The notes beneath the pieces are model-generated. The model was given only the letters and a program-made list of their open reading frames with translations. It was not told where the DNA came from and searched no databases. Positions 16,214 through 23,679 of a stretch of 64,000 nt of DNA are shown here, piece by piece (within the stretch, counting starts at the first letter, position 1; each line of letters opens with the position of its first letter). Made by a program: the position numbers and the translations under genes. The stretch is from Actinomadura citrea (GTDB lineage Bacteria > Actinomycetota > Actinomycetes > Streptosporangiales > Streptosporangiaceae): NCBI RefSeq assembly GCF_013409045.1, contig NZ_JACCBT010000001.1:4278001-4342000 (forward strand), written 5' to 3'.

Positions 16214-17413
16214 ATGCGGAGCGCAGCGGCCCACCGAATCGCCCTTGTCAATGTCGCCAACCACGGCAGCGTGCTCCCCACCCTTCCGGTGGTGTCGGAG
16301 CTGGTCCGGCGCGGGCACGACGTCGGTTACGTGACGTCGCCGGAGTACGCCGGACTGGTCGAGCGGACGGGCGCGAAGGTGGTCCCGTACGCATCGGGGG
16401 CCGCGGGTGCGGCCGAGGCGTTCGCGGACGACGACCCGGCCCGGCCGCACCTGCTGTACCTCGCCGAGAACGAGGCGATCCTGCGGGCGGCGCATGCGCA
16501 CTACGCCGAGGACGCGCCGGACCTGGTGCTGTACGGAGAAGTGCCGATCATCGCCGGCCAGGTGCTGGCGGCCGCCTGGAAGCGCCCCGCGTGCCGGATC
16601 AACCCGGGCTTCGCCTCCAACCACGCGTACTCCTACTCGCGGGAGATGATCGAGGAGACCGGCGGCGTCGACGAGCGCACGCAGGGCGTCGTCAACGCGA
16701 GGCTGGGCGCCCTGCTCGCCGAGTACGGCCTGCGGGACCGGGCCGGGGAGTTCGCCGACCGCGTCGAGGACCTCAACCTGGTCTTCGTCCCCCGCGAGTT
16801 CCAGATCGCGGCGGACACCTTCGACGAGCGGTTCGCGTTCGTCGGGCGCTCGGCCGCGCATGAGGAGCGGCCTGGCACGTGGCGGCCCCCGGAAGACGGC
16901 TCGCCGGTGGTGCTGATCTCGCTGGGGACGACCTTCAACGACCATCCCGACTTCTACCGGCAGTGCGCGGAGGCGTTCGAGAGCACGCCCTGGCACGTGG
17001 TGATGGCCCTGGGGGACCGGGTCGGAGCGGGCGATCTCGGCCCCCTGCCTCCGAACGTCGAGGCGCACCGGTGGGTCTCCCTCCCCGCCGTGCTCGAACA
17101 CGCGCGCCTGCTCGTCACCCACGGCGGCATCGGTGCCGTGATGGACGCCCTGATCGTGGGCCGGCCCATGGTCGTCGTGCCGTTCACGTTCGACGTCAAG
17201 CCGATGGCCCGGCGGGTGGGCGAGCTCGGGCTGGGGACGGTGATCCCCGCGGCGGAGTTCACCGGCGTGCGGCTGCGCGAGGCGGTGGAGGAACTGGCGG
17301 ATGACCGGGCCACGCTGGAACGGGTGCGCCGCATGCGCGAGCACACGGCCCGGGCCGGCGGCGCGGCCCGCGCCGCCGACGTGATCGAGGGCTATCTCGC
17401 ACGGAGACGTTGA
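16214..17413 (+). CDS. GT1 glycosyltransferase 3 (MGT type)
   Basis: A 399-residue GT-B enzyme and the closest relative in the window of glycosyltransferase 1. The two share NVEAH, ELGLG and the ARxAGGAARAAxVI C-terminal helix. The N-terminal NHGSVLPTLPV loop holds the catalytic-side His; the donor domain has THGGIGAVMDA with H303-G-G intact. It has its own palindrome-bearing promoter and no good RBS beyond GCTAACGCC. It probably attaches one of the cluster's deoxy- or amino-sugars. Similarity to glycosyltransferase 1 suggests duplication, followed by motif loss in that copy. Confidence 0.88.
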   Translation: MRSAAAHRIALVNVANHGSVLPTLPVVSELVRRGHDVGYVTSPEYAGLVERTGAKVVPYASGAAGAAEAFADDDPARPHLLYLAENEAILRAAHAHYAEDAPDLVLYGEVPIIAGQVLAAAWKRPACRINPGFASNHAYSYSREMIEETGGVDERTQGVVNARLGALLAEYGLRDRAGEFADRVEDLNLVFVPREFQIAADTFDERFAFVGRSAAHEERPGTWRPPEDGSPVVLISLGTTFNDHPDFYRQCAEAFESTPWHVVMALGDRVGAGDLGPLPPNVEAHRWVSLPAVLEHARLLVTHGGIGAVMDALIVGRPMVVVPFTFDVKPMARRVGELGLGTVIPAAEFTGVRLREAVEELADDRATLERVRRMREHTARAGGAARAADVIEGYLARRR

Positions 17414-17435
17414 CCGGGCCGAAGACCGCGCCGTA

Positions 17436-17453
17436 ACTTTAAAAAACGATACT
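17436..17453 (+). promoter_or_regulatory. Cluster palindrome upstream of the DegT aminotransferase
   Basis: ACT-N12-ACT with centre TTAAAAAACGAT, 40-57 bp before the ATG. Left half and spacer match the glycosyltransferase 1 site closely. Confidence 0.5.
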
Positions 17454-17492
17454 AAAACGGTCGGGCATCGTCCCAACGAGAGGGAGTCCGCG

Positions 17493-18641
17493 ATGATTCC
17501 GCTGTTCAAGGTCGCGATGGCGCCGGACGCGCTCGGCCGGATCTCCGAGGTGCTCGACAGCGGCCGCCTGGAGCACGGGCCCAAGATGGTCGAGTTCGAG
17601 GAGGCCCTGGCGCTGCGCCTCGGCAACCCGCGGGTCCTCGCGGTCAACTGCGGCACCTCCGGTCTCCACCTCGCGCTCAGCATGGTGGCCGACCCCGATC
17701 GCTTCCCCGCGACGGCCCAGCCCTCCGGTGACGCCGGCGGTCCGGGCGAGGTGCTGAGCACGCCGCTGACCTTCGAGGCCACGAACTGGCCGATCCTCGC
17801 CCACGGGCTGCGCGTGCGCTGGGTCGACGTCGATCCGGCCACGCTGACGATCGACCTCGACGACCTCGCCGCGAAGATCTCGCCGGCCACCCGCGCGATC
17901 GTCGTCGTCCACTGGCTGGGCTATCCGGTCGACCTGAACCGGCTGCGCGAGATCGTCGACCGGGCCGAGGAGGCCTACGGATTCCGTCCCGTGGTGATCG
18001 AGGACTGCGCGCAGGCGTGGGGCGCGACCTACCGGGGGGCGCCGCTGGGCAACCACGGGAACGTCTGCGTGTACAGCTTCGGCGCCATCAAGATCCTCAC
18101 CTGCGGAAGCGGCGGGCTGATCGTGCTCCCCGACGAGGACCTGCACCGGCGGGCCCGGCTGCGCCGCTGGCTCGGCATCGAGCGGCAGGCCGACCGGGTG
18201 CACGGCGACTACGACGTCGCCGAGTGGGGCTACCGCTTCCCGATGAACGACATCTCCGCGGCGATAGGACTGTCCAATCTGGAGATCGTCGACGGCCTGC
18301 TCGCCCGGACGCGGAAGAACGCCGCCTTCTACGACAAGGAGCTGTCGGGGATCGCGGGCGTCGAGCACACCGAGCGGGCGGACGACCGGGAGCCCTCGTT
18401 CTGGGCGTACCCGCTGAAGGTGGCGGACCGCACGTCCTTCATGCGGAAGATGGCCGACGCCGGGATCATGACGAGCATGATCTCCCGGCGCAACGACGCC
18501 CACAGCTGCGTCGCCGTCGCGCGGGAAGGGCTGCCGGGTCTGGACGGCGTGCACGACCGCGTGGTCTACGTGCCCGTCGGCTGGTGGCTGTCCGAGGAGG
18601 AGCGCGGCCACATCGCGGACACCATCAGGTCGGGCTGGTGA
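17493..18641 (+). CDS. DegT/DnrJ/EryC1 sugar aminotransferase
   Basis: A 382-residue PLP enzyme of the sugar-nucleotide aminotransferase family. The lysine is K200 in SFGAIKILTCGSGG, and the earlier VIEDCAQAWGATYRG segment carries the PLP-ring Asp. WGYRFPMNDISAAIG is the typical dimer-site motif. The family transfers an amino group from Glu or Gln to a 3- or 4-keto NDP-sugar. Placed with UDP-glucose dehydrogenase and a UDP-glucuronate-decarboxylase-like SDR, a CalS13-like 4-amination of a keto-pentose is a good candidate. An EryC1-like action on the RfbB-derived hexose is the alternative. AGGGAG lies shortly before the ATG. Confidence 0.88.
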   Translation: MIPLFKVAMAPDALGRISEVLDSGRLEHGPKMVEFEEALALRLGNPRVLAVNCGTSGLHLALSMVADPDRFPATAQPSGDAGGPGEVLSTPLTFEATNWPILAHGLRVRWVDVDPATLTIDLDDLAAKISPATRAIVVVHWLGYPVDLNRLREIVDRAEEAYGFRPVVIEDCAQAWGATYRGAPLGNHGNVCVYSFGAIKILTCGSGGLIVLPDEDLHRRARLRRWLGIERQADRVHGDYDVAEWGYRFPMNDISAAIGLSNLEIVDGLLARTRKNAAFYDKELSGIAGVEHTERADDREPSFWAYPLKVADRTSFMRKMADAGIMTSMISRRNDAHSCVAVAREGLPGLDGVHDRVVYVPVGWWLSEEERGHIADTIRSGW

Positions 18642-18674
18642 CCCCGCGGCGGGGGGCCGGGCCGGGCGGGACGC

Positions 18675-18950
18675 CTAGCCTCCCGCCAGCGGCGGGATGA
18701 TCTCGACGCGGCTGCCGGGCGCGAGCGCGACGTCGCCCGGCGGCGTCGCGCGGGGCACCTGCTCGCCGTCCACGAGGAACAGGTGGTAGGGCAGCAGGTC
18801 GCCGGCCGGGGAGTAGAGCCGGTAGCCGGCCTCCGGGTGCGAGCTCACGAACGTCTCCAGGAGCTCGCGCAGGTTGGCCGCGGGCAGCTCCGAGCGCACC
18901 TTGCCGGAGGTCACGTTGTGCCAGCTGCCGGGGACGATGAGGTGGGGCAT
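18675..18950 (-). CDS. ThiS/MoaD-like sulfur-carrier protein
   Basis: A 91-residue ubiquitin-like protein ending in Gly-Gly (EIIPPLAGG), the hallmark of MoaD/ThiS carriers that are thiocarboxylated at the terminal Gly. The N-terminal strand, central NLRELLETF helix and PGSRVEIIPPLAGG tail fit the beta-grasp fold. It follows the SUMF1-like gene after only 9 bp and is surely co-transcribed. With a cysteine desulfurase at 22371, it suggests an in-cluster sulfur relay of the kind used in 2-thiosugar (BE-7585A) and thioquinolobactin pathways. No dedicated adenylating E1-like enzyme is in the window; a housekeeping MoeB-type protein could serve. Confidence 0.8.
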   Translation of the reverse strand: MPHLIVPGSWHNVTSGKVRSELPAANLRELLETFVSSHPEAGYRLYSPAGDLLPYHLFLVDGEQVPRATPPGDVALAPGSRVEIIPPLAGG

Positions 18951-18959
18951 GGGGCATCC

Positions 18960-19868
18960 TCACGGGTCGCGGACGCATCGGAAACCACTGGCGAAGCAGG
19001 CCCAGCCGGTGGGGTCGCCGTGCAGGCGCTCGCTGGTCCGGGCCTGGAAACGCAGGTTCATCCAGGAGCCGCCGCGGATGACGCGGAAGCGGTCCATCAC
19101 GGTCAGCAGCGACTCGTCGCAGTCGGGCGACGGGCCGTAGAGGCGGCTCGGCGAGGCCGTCCACTCGTAGACGTTGCCCGCCATGTCCGACACCCCGTAC
19201 GGGCTGTCGCCGTGCGGGCTGAAACTGCCGACCGGGGTGGTCAGCGGGATCGGGCCCTGGTCGCTCTGGAGCTCCTTCCACCACGCGCGCCACTCGGTGG
19301 CGGTGCGGGTGGCGTCGCCCAGCCGCAGCTCGGTGGTGTTGGTCAGCTCGCGGGACCACTCGTCGCCCCACGGCCACAGCCGGTACTCGGGGCCGCGCGC
19401 GGCCAGCTCCCACTCCGCCTCCGTCGGCAGCCGCCCGCCCGCCCACGCGGCGAAGGCCTCGGCGTCCTCGACCGCGATGTGGACGGCGGGATGGTCGTCC
19501 GGCGGGACGTAGCCGGTGTCCTGCCCGCCCGGACGGCGCCAGGACGCGCCGGGAGTCCCCTGCCAGTAGTCGGCGCCGTAGACCAGGCTCCAGCCGCGGC
19601 GTTCGGCGACCGTCCGGTACCCGGTGGCCTCCGCGAAGGCCGCGTACCGGCCGGAGGTGACCGGATAGCGGTCGATCACGAACGGCGCGACCTCCACGAG
19701 CGTCTGCGGGGTCTCGTCGCGGAACCAGGGCGTGGGGAAGGGCTGGTCCTGTTCCGCCAGCCAGTCGAGCACCCACTCCGGCGATCCGAGCCGGAACGCC
19801 GCCCCTTCGATGAGGACCGAGTCCTCGGCCTCCACGCCGCCGCGCATCGCCGTCTCGTGGTCTGCCAC
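18960..19868 (-). CDS. SUMF1/FGE-sulfatase-fold protein lacking FGE cysteines
   Basis: A 302-residue member of the formylglycine-generating-enzyme/EgtB C-type-lectin fold. Motifs include GGRLPTEAEWE near 160, GVSDMAGNVYEW near 228, VIRGGSW near 265 and GFRC at the end. In true FGE the copper-binding Cys pair lies just after GGSW (CHRSYC); here it is MNLRFQ, so classical formylglycine formation is unlikely. Only a few Cys occur (CDE, WACFASGFRC). EgtB and OvoA show the fold can catalyse C-S bond formation with iron. Directly upstream of a sulfur carrier, this one may take part in sulfur insertion. GTG start with AGGA 7 nt upstream; no signal peptide. Confidence 0.75.
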   Translation of the reverse strand: MADHETAMRGGVEAEDSVLIEGAAFRLGSPEWVLDWLAEQDQPFPTPWFRDETPQTLVEVAPFVIDRYPVTSGRYAAFAEATGYRTVAERRGWSLVYGADYWQGTPGASWRRPGGQDTGYVPPDDHPAVHIAVEDAEAFAAWAGGRLPTEAEWELAARGPEYRLWPWGDEWSRELTNTTELRLGDATRTATEWRAWWKELQSDQGPIPLTTPVGSFSPHGDSPYGVSDMAGNVYEWTASPSRLYGPSPDCDESLLTVMDRFRVIRGGSWMNLRFQARTSERLHGDPTGWACFASGFRCVRDP

Positions 19869-19906
19869 AGCGCCATCCTGTAGATGATGGTTCTCATCGA
19901 ACAGAA

Positions 19907-19924
19907 ACTATATAAACATATAGC
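19907..19924 (-). promoter_or_regulatory. Cluster palindrome upstream of the SUMF1-like gene
   Basis: On the minus strand GCT-N12-AGT (ATAGTT right half), 39-56 bp before the GTG start, within the 81 bp separating it from the UDP-glucose dehydrogenase stop. Confidence 0.5.
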
Positions 19925-19949
19925 ATTCAGGTGCCGTCCGCGCCACGGC

Positions 19950-21302
19950 TCACCGCCCGATCCCGCGGTAGCCGAAACCGAGGTCGCGCAGCCGCCGGAT
20001 CGTCTCCGCCCGGTAGTGCATGCGCCCGTCGAAGATCAGGCACGGCATCGCGACCTGCCGCCGCAGCCGTTCCAGGTCGATGTGGCGGAACTGCCGGTGC
20101 CCGGCGAGGAAGGCGACGGAGTCGGCGCCCCGCACCGCCTGTTCGAGGTCGTCGACGGGGGAGCCGCCCACCTCCGACCGGATCCGCTCCTTGTCGGCGA
20201 GGGGATCGAAGACCCGGACCTCCGCGCCTGCCGCCTGGAGGGCCTGCACCACGCCCCTGACGGGGGTGTTGCGCAGGTCGCCGGTGTCGTTCTTGAAGGC
20301 GGCGCCGAGAACGGCGATCCGCGCCGACGCCAGGTCCTTGCCCAGCTTGGCGAGGCCGTCCCTGATGACCTCGTAGGCGTACTCGGGCATGGCGTCGTTG
20401 ACGTGCCGCGCCGTCTCCACCGTCCGCAGCCGGACGCCGCGGTCGCGGGCCGTGCGCCAGGTCATCCACGGGTCCTTGGTCAGGCACGGCCCGCCGACGC
20501 CCGCGCCGGGCCGCAGGATGTTGACGCGCCCGTCCCCCTTGGGCAGCGAGTTCGCCGCGGCGATGACCTCCATCACGTCGACCTCGAACAGCGCGCAGAA
20601 CCGGGCCAGTTCGTTGGCCATCGCGACGTTCGCGTCGATCCACCAGTTGTTGGCCAGCTTGACGATCTCGGCGATGTCGGCCGTGGGCACGATCCGGACG
20701 GGCACGTCCAGCGCCGCCTTCCAGAACCGAGCCGCCGCCGCCGTGCTGCCGGGGCCGCACCCGCCGACGATGACCGTCAGCTCGCGCACCTGGGCCAGCG
20801 CGTCCCCCTCGGCCAGCCGTTCCGGGCAGTAGGCGAGGCCGAAGTCCCGCCCCTCGACCAGGCCGCCGCTCTCCAGCAGCGGAACGACCAGCGTGCGCGT
20901 GGTCCCCGGGGCGACGGTGCTCTTCAGGATGACCAGCTGGCCGGCGCGCAGCCGGGGTGCGAGCTGCCGGCACACCTCCTCCAGTTGCGCGGTCAGCAGG
21001 GCGCCGTTCCCGTCGACGGGCGTGCCGACCGTGATGAGCACGACGTCGGCCTCACGCAGGGCGTCGTAGTCGGTGGTGCACGCCAGCCGCGCGCTCGCGA
21101 CCAGCGGGGCCAGCGCCTCGGCCAGGCCGGGCTCGGGGATCGCGCAGCGGCCCGCCCGCAGCCCGGCGATCATCGATGCGTCGCTGTCGATGCCGATGAC
21201 GCTCATGCCGCGCTCGGCCAGCGCCACCCCGATGCACGAGCCGATGTAGCCGAACCCCAGGATCGCGATCCGCGGGCTGGGAGAATCTGACAAGAATTCC
21301 AT
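19950..21302 (-). CDS. UDP-glucose/UDP-sugar 6-dehydrogenase
   Basis: A 450-residue nucleotide-sugar dehydrogenase performing two NAD-dependent oxidations of C6 to the uronate. It has the N-terminal Rossmann GFGYIGSCIG, the central helix KLANNWWIDANVAMANE and the catalytic thiol C273 in GVGGPCLTKDP. The C-terminal UDP-binding domain carries VLGAAFKNDTGDLRNTP. By features alone UDP-glucose, UDP-GlcNAc or UDP-ManNAc are possible substrates. Next to a UDP-glucuronate-decarboxylase-like SDR and an aminotransferase, UDP-glucose is most likely, giving the first step of a pentose route as for CalS8. AGGAAGG precedes the ATG. Confidence 0.88.
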   Translation of the reverse strand: MEFLSDSPSPRIAILGFGYIGSCIGVALAERGMSVIGIDSDASMIAGLRAGRCAIPEPGLAEALAPLVASARLACTTDYDALREADVVLITVGTPVDGNGALLTAQLEEVCRQLAPRLRAGQLVILKSTVAPGTTRTLVVPLLESGGLVEGRDFGLAYCPERLAEGDALAQVRELTVIVGGCGPGSTAAAARFWKAALDVPVRIVPTADIAEIVKLANNWWIDANVAMANELARFCALFEVDVMEVIAAANSLPKGDGRVNILRPGAGVGGPCLTKDPWMTWRTARDRGVRLRTVETARHVNDAMPEYAYEVIRDGLAKLGKDLASARIAVLGAAFKNDTGDLRNTPVRGVVQALQAAGAEVRVFDPLADKERIRSEVGGSPVDDLEQAVRGADSVAFLAGHRQFRHIDLERLRRQVAMPCLIFDGRMHYRAETIRRLRDLGFGYRGIGR

Positions 21303-21405
21303 GGTCGCCTTCCTCGTCGTTCTCCGCGCCTGCGGCGGTGGCCGGGTCGGGCGTGCGCGCGGCCGCCGGACGCCGCCGATCGGCTCGGCGCCGCCGGGCC
21401 TAGTT

Positions 21406-21423
21406 GCAATATATTACTGAAGT
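21406..21423 (-). promoter_or_regulatory. Cluster palindrome upstream of UDP-glucose dehydrogenase
   Basis: On the minus strand ACT-N12-TGC with a TA-rich centre, about 105 bp upstream of the ATG. Confidence 0.45.
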
Positions 21424-21522
21424 GATGATGGCCTGGGCTGGCCTGCGAGTCCACCGGTCCGCGGCGGGCCCTGCTGCTCGTCCTCGGGGATCTTCCGGAC
21501 ATGGTCATTGGAGTCGTCCGAT

Positions 21523-21546
21523 CACTTGCTATATGATAGTTAAGTG
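21523..21546 (+). promoter_or_regulatory. Palindrome heading the six-gene sulfur/sugar operon
   Basis: CACTT-N14-AAGTG with CAC-N12-AGT inside (ATAGTT right half). It lies 35 bp before the first start; no further AT-rich promoter is seen until after 27676. Confidence 0.55.
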
Positions 21547-21580
21547 AGTGACCTCGCGCTCGTGACCTCCGGAACGGGAG

Positions 21581-22378
21581 ATGGTGACCGAGGAACGCCC
21601 TGCCGGCGTCGACCTGTCCTCGCTGGCACAGCGCCATGTCGACCAGTGGGCCCCCACGGGCGGGCGCAGCCCCTCGATCGCCCGGCTGGCCCGTACCGCC
21701 GTCCGGCTGGACGAGGACTACTGCCGGGCCGTGGCGGCGTACTACGACCGCGCGCCCAGGCGCGGCGGCGACGCGGGGCTGCGCCGGCGCTACGACCGGT
21801 TGAAGCGCCAGAACCTGCGGCAGTTCCGGTCGATCGTCGAGGCCGGCATCGAGATCGCCCCGTGGCTCGGAGAGGGGCAGCCGTACAAGGGATCGCGGCA
21901 CCTGCGCGAGAGCGTGCACCGGACCGGACGGCTACACGTCTACCTGACCAGCTCGGGCCACGGGCCCTCGCCGGCCGCCGGGGACCATCCGCTGTCCGGG
22001 CCGTCGGGCGTCGTGGTCGACGGCGTGGAGTTCTGCCACAACGACCTGTTCCGGGCCGTGCACGACATCTTCGGGCACGTGATGCTCGGCAACGGCTTCG
22101 GCCCCAAGGGGGAGTTCCTCGCGGCCTTCTGCCACATGCACACGTACTCGCGGGACGTGCATCCGATCCTGTTCACCGAGCAGATCGGCCAGATCTGCTG
22201 GTTCTTCTACGGCCCGCACCTCCTGGACGGCGCGGGCGGGCTGCCGGGGCCCGGGGACCCCGGCTACCTGCCGCCGGCCCGCCGTCCGTACCCGGAGCAG
22301 AAGGTCTTCGCGTTCCCGGTGCGATTCCTCGACGCGTTCACGAGCCTGTTCCAGCCCGAGAGGAGTCCGGATGACTGA
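21581..22378 (+). CDS. Aromatic-amino-acid-hydroxylase-like metal-site protein, unknown role
   Basis: A 265-residue protein with RAVHDIFGHVMLGNGFGPKGE near residues 159-179. The HDxFGH spacing and downstream Glu recall the non-heme iron site of aromatic amino acid hydroxylases (HELLGH...E). Other landmarks are GQPYKGSRHLRESV and LFTEQIGQICWFFYGPH. Related proteins are often labelled crotonobetainyl-CoA:carnitine CoA-transferase, I believe wrongly. The start is ambiguous: ATG 21581 directly follows GGGAG, and GTG 21584 is an alternative. It overlaps the cysteine desulfurase gene by 8 bp and leads the operon, so a role in sulfur or amino-acid chemistry is likely, but the reaction is unknown. 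Confidence 0.55.
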   Translation: MVTEERPAGVDLSSLAQRHVDQWAPTGGRSPSIARLARTAVRLDEDYCRAVAAYYDRAPRRGGDAGLRRRYDRLKRQNLRQFRSIVEAGIEIAPWLGEGQPYKGSRHLRESVHRTGRLHVYLTSSGHGPSPAAGDHPLSGPSGVVVDGVEFCHNDLFRAVHDIFGHVMLGNGFGPKGEFLAAFCHMHTYSRDVHPILFTEQIGQICWFFYGPHLLDGAGGLPGPGDPGYLPPARRPYPEQKVFAFPVRFLDAFTSLFQPERSPDD

Positions 22379-23678
22379 CGTGATGCCGCAAGGAGGGGGA
22401 TCTCCGGTACGGCTCGCGGACCAGGCGTTCCTTCCCAGATCCATCAGGGACGACTTCCCGATCCTGGCGACCGCGCAAGGCGGCGAGCCGCTCGTCTACC
22501 TCGACAACGCCGCGACGGCGCAGAAGCCGCAGGCGGTCCTGGACGCCCTCGTCGACTACTACTCCACGGCGAACAGCAACGTGGGCCGCGGGTACTACCG
22601 GCTGAGCATGGCCTCCACCGACCGCTACGAGGAGGCGCGCGAGACCGTGCGGCAGGCGCTCGGCGCCGAGCACGCCGACGAGATCGTGTTCACCCGGGGC
22701 ACCACGGACGCGGTGAACCTGATCGCGGACGGCCTGGGCGCCCGGCTGGTCGGCGAAGGGGACCAGGTCGTCGTCACCGGCATGGAGCACAACTCCAACC
22801 TGCTGCCGTGGCGGCGGCTCTGCGAGCGGGCGGGCGCGGAGCTGGTGGTCGCCCCCGTCGACGAGCGGGGCGCCGTCGACGCCGCGGCCTTCGCCGCCGT
22901 CCTCGGCCCCCGCGTCCGGATCGCCGCCGTCGCCCACGTGTCCAACGTGCTGGGCACCGTCAACCCGGTGCGCGAGATGATCGCCGAGGCGCACCGGCGC
23001 GGTGTCCCGGTCGTCGTGGACGGCGCCCAGGCGGTGCCGCACGCGCCGGTGGACGTGCGCGGGCTCGACGCCGACCTCTACTGCTTCTCGGGGCACAAGG
23101 CCTACGGCCCGATGGGCACCGGGGTGCTGTACGGCAAGCGGGACCTGCTCGCGGAGCTGCCGCCCTACCAGGTCGGCGGGGGGACGGTGAAGGGGGTGAG
23201 CCACACCGAGCCCGTCCGCTACGTTCCCGTACCCGCCAGGTTCGAGGCGGGCACCCCGAACGTCGCGGGGGCCGTCGGCCTGGCCGCCGCGCTGCGGTAC
23301 GTCCGCGATCTCGGCTGGGACGCCGTGCGGCGGCATGACGAGGCGCTGGTGCGGCACGCGGTCGAGTCGCTGCGGCAGATCGACGGCGTGCGGGTCGTCG
23401 GCGACCCCGCCGCAGCGCCCAGCGGGATCGTGTCCTTCGTCGTCGACGGCATCCACCCCTACGACGTCGGCGGGCATCTGGACCGCCACGGCGTGGCCGT
23501 GCGCAGCGGCGTGCACTGCGCCAGCACCTTCCTGGACGAGATGGGCCTGCTCGGGACCGTGCGGATGTCGTTCGCCGTCTACAACACCGCCGACGAGATC
23601 GACGTCGTGGCCGACGCCCTGCGCTCGGTGCGGCCGGGCTCGTGGACCACCGACCACCCGACGACGCGTTTCCTGTGA
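22371..23678 (+). CDS. SufS/CsdA-type cysteine desulfurase
   Basis: A 435-residue group II cysteine desulfurase. It opens with RDDFPILA...LVYLDNAAT, holds the PLP lysine K243 in FSGHKAYGPMGTG, and the persulfide cysteine C383 in RSGVHCAST (family RxGHHCAxP, so one His is Val). It releases sulfur from cysteine as an enzyme-bound persulfide. No SufB/C/D/U genes are near, which argues for a dedicated biosynthetic sulfur donor, probably to the ThiS-like carrier at 18675. It overlaps the preceding gene by 8 bp and is followed after 1 bp by the gamma-lyase gene. The C-terminus is about 20 residues longer than typical SufS. Confidence 0.9.
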   Translation: MTDVMPQGGGSPVRLADQAFLPRSIRDDFPILATAQGGEPLVYLDNAATAQKPQAVLDALVDYYSTANSNVGRGYYRLSMASTDRYEEARETVRQALGAEHADEIVFTRGTTDAVNLIADGLGARLVGEGDQVVVTGMEHNSNLLPWRRLCERAGAELVVAPVDERGAVDAAAFAAVLGPRVRIAAVAHVSNVLGTVNPVREMIAEAHRRGVPVVVDGAQAVPHAPVDVRGLDADLYCFSGHKAYGPMGTGVLYGKRDLLAELPPYQVGGGTVKGVSHTEPVRYVPVPARFEAGTPNVAGAVGLAAALRYVRDLGWDAVRRHDEALVRHAVESLRQIDGVRVVGDPAAAPSGIVSFVVDGIHPYDVGGHLDRHGVAVRSGVHCASTFLDEMGLLGTVRMSFAVYNTADEIDVVADALRSVRPGSWTTDHPTTRFL

Positions 23679-23679
23679 C

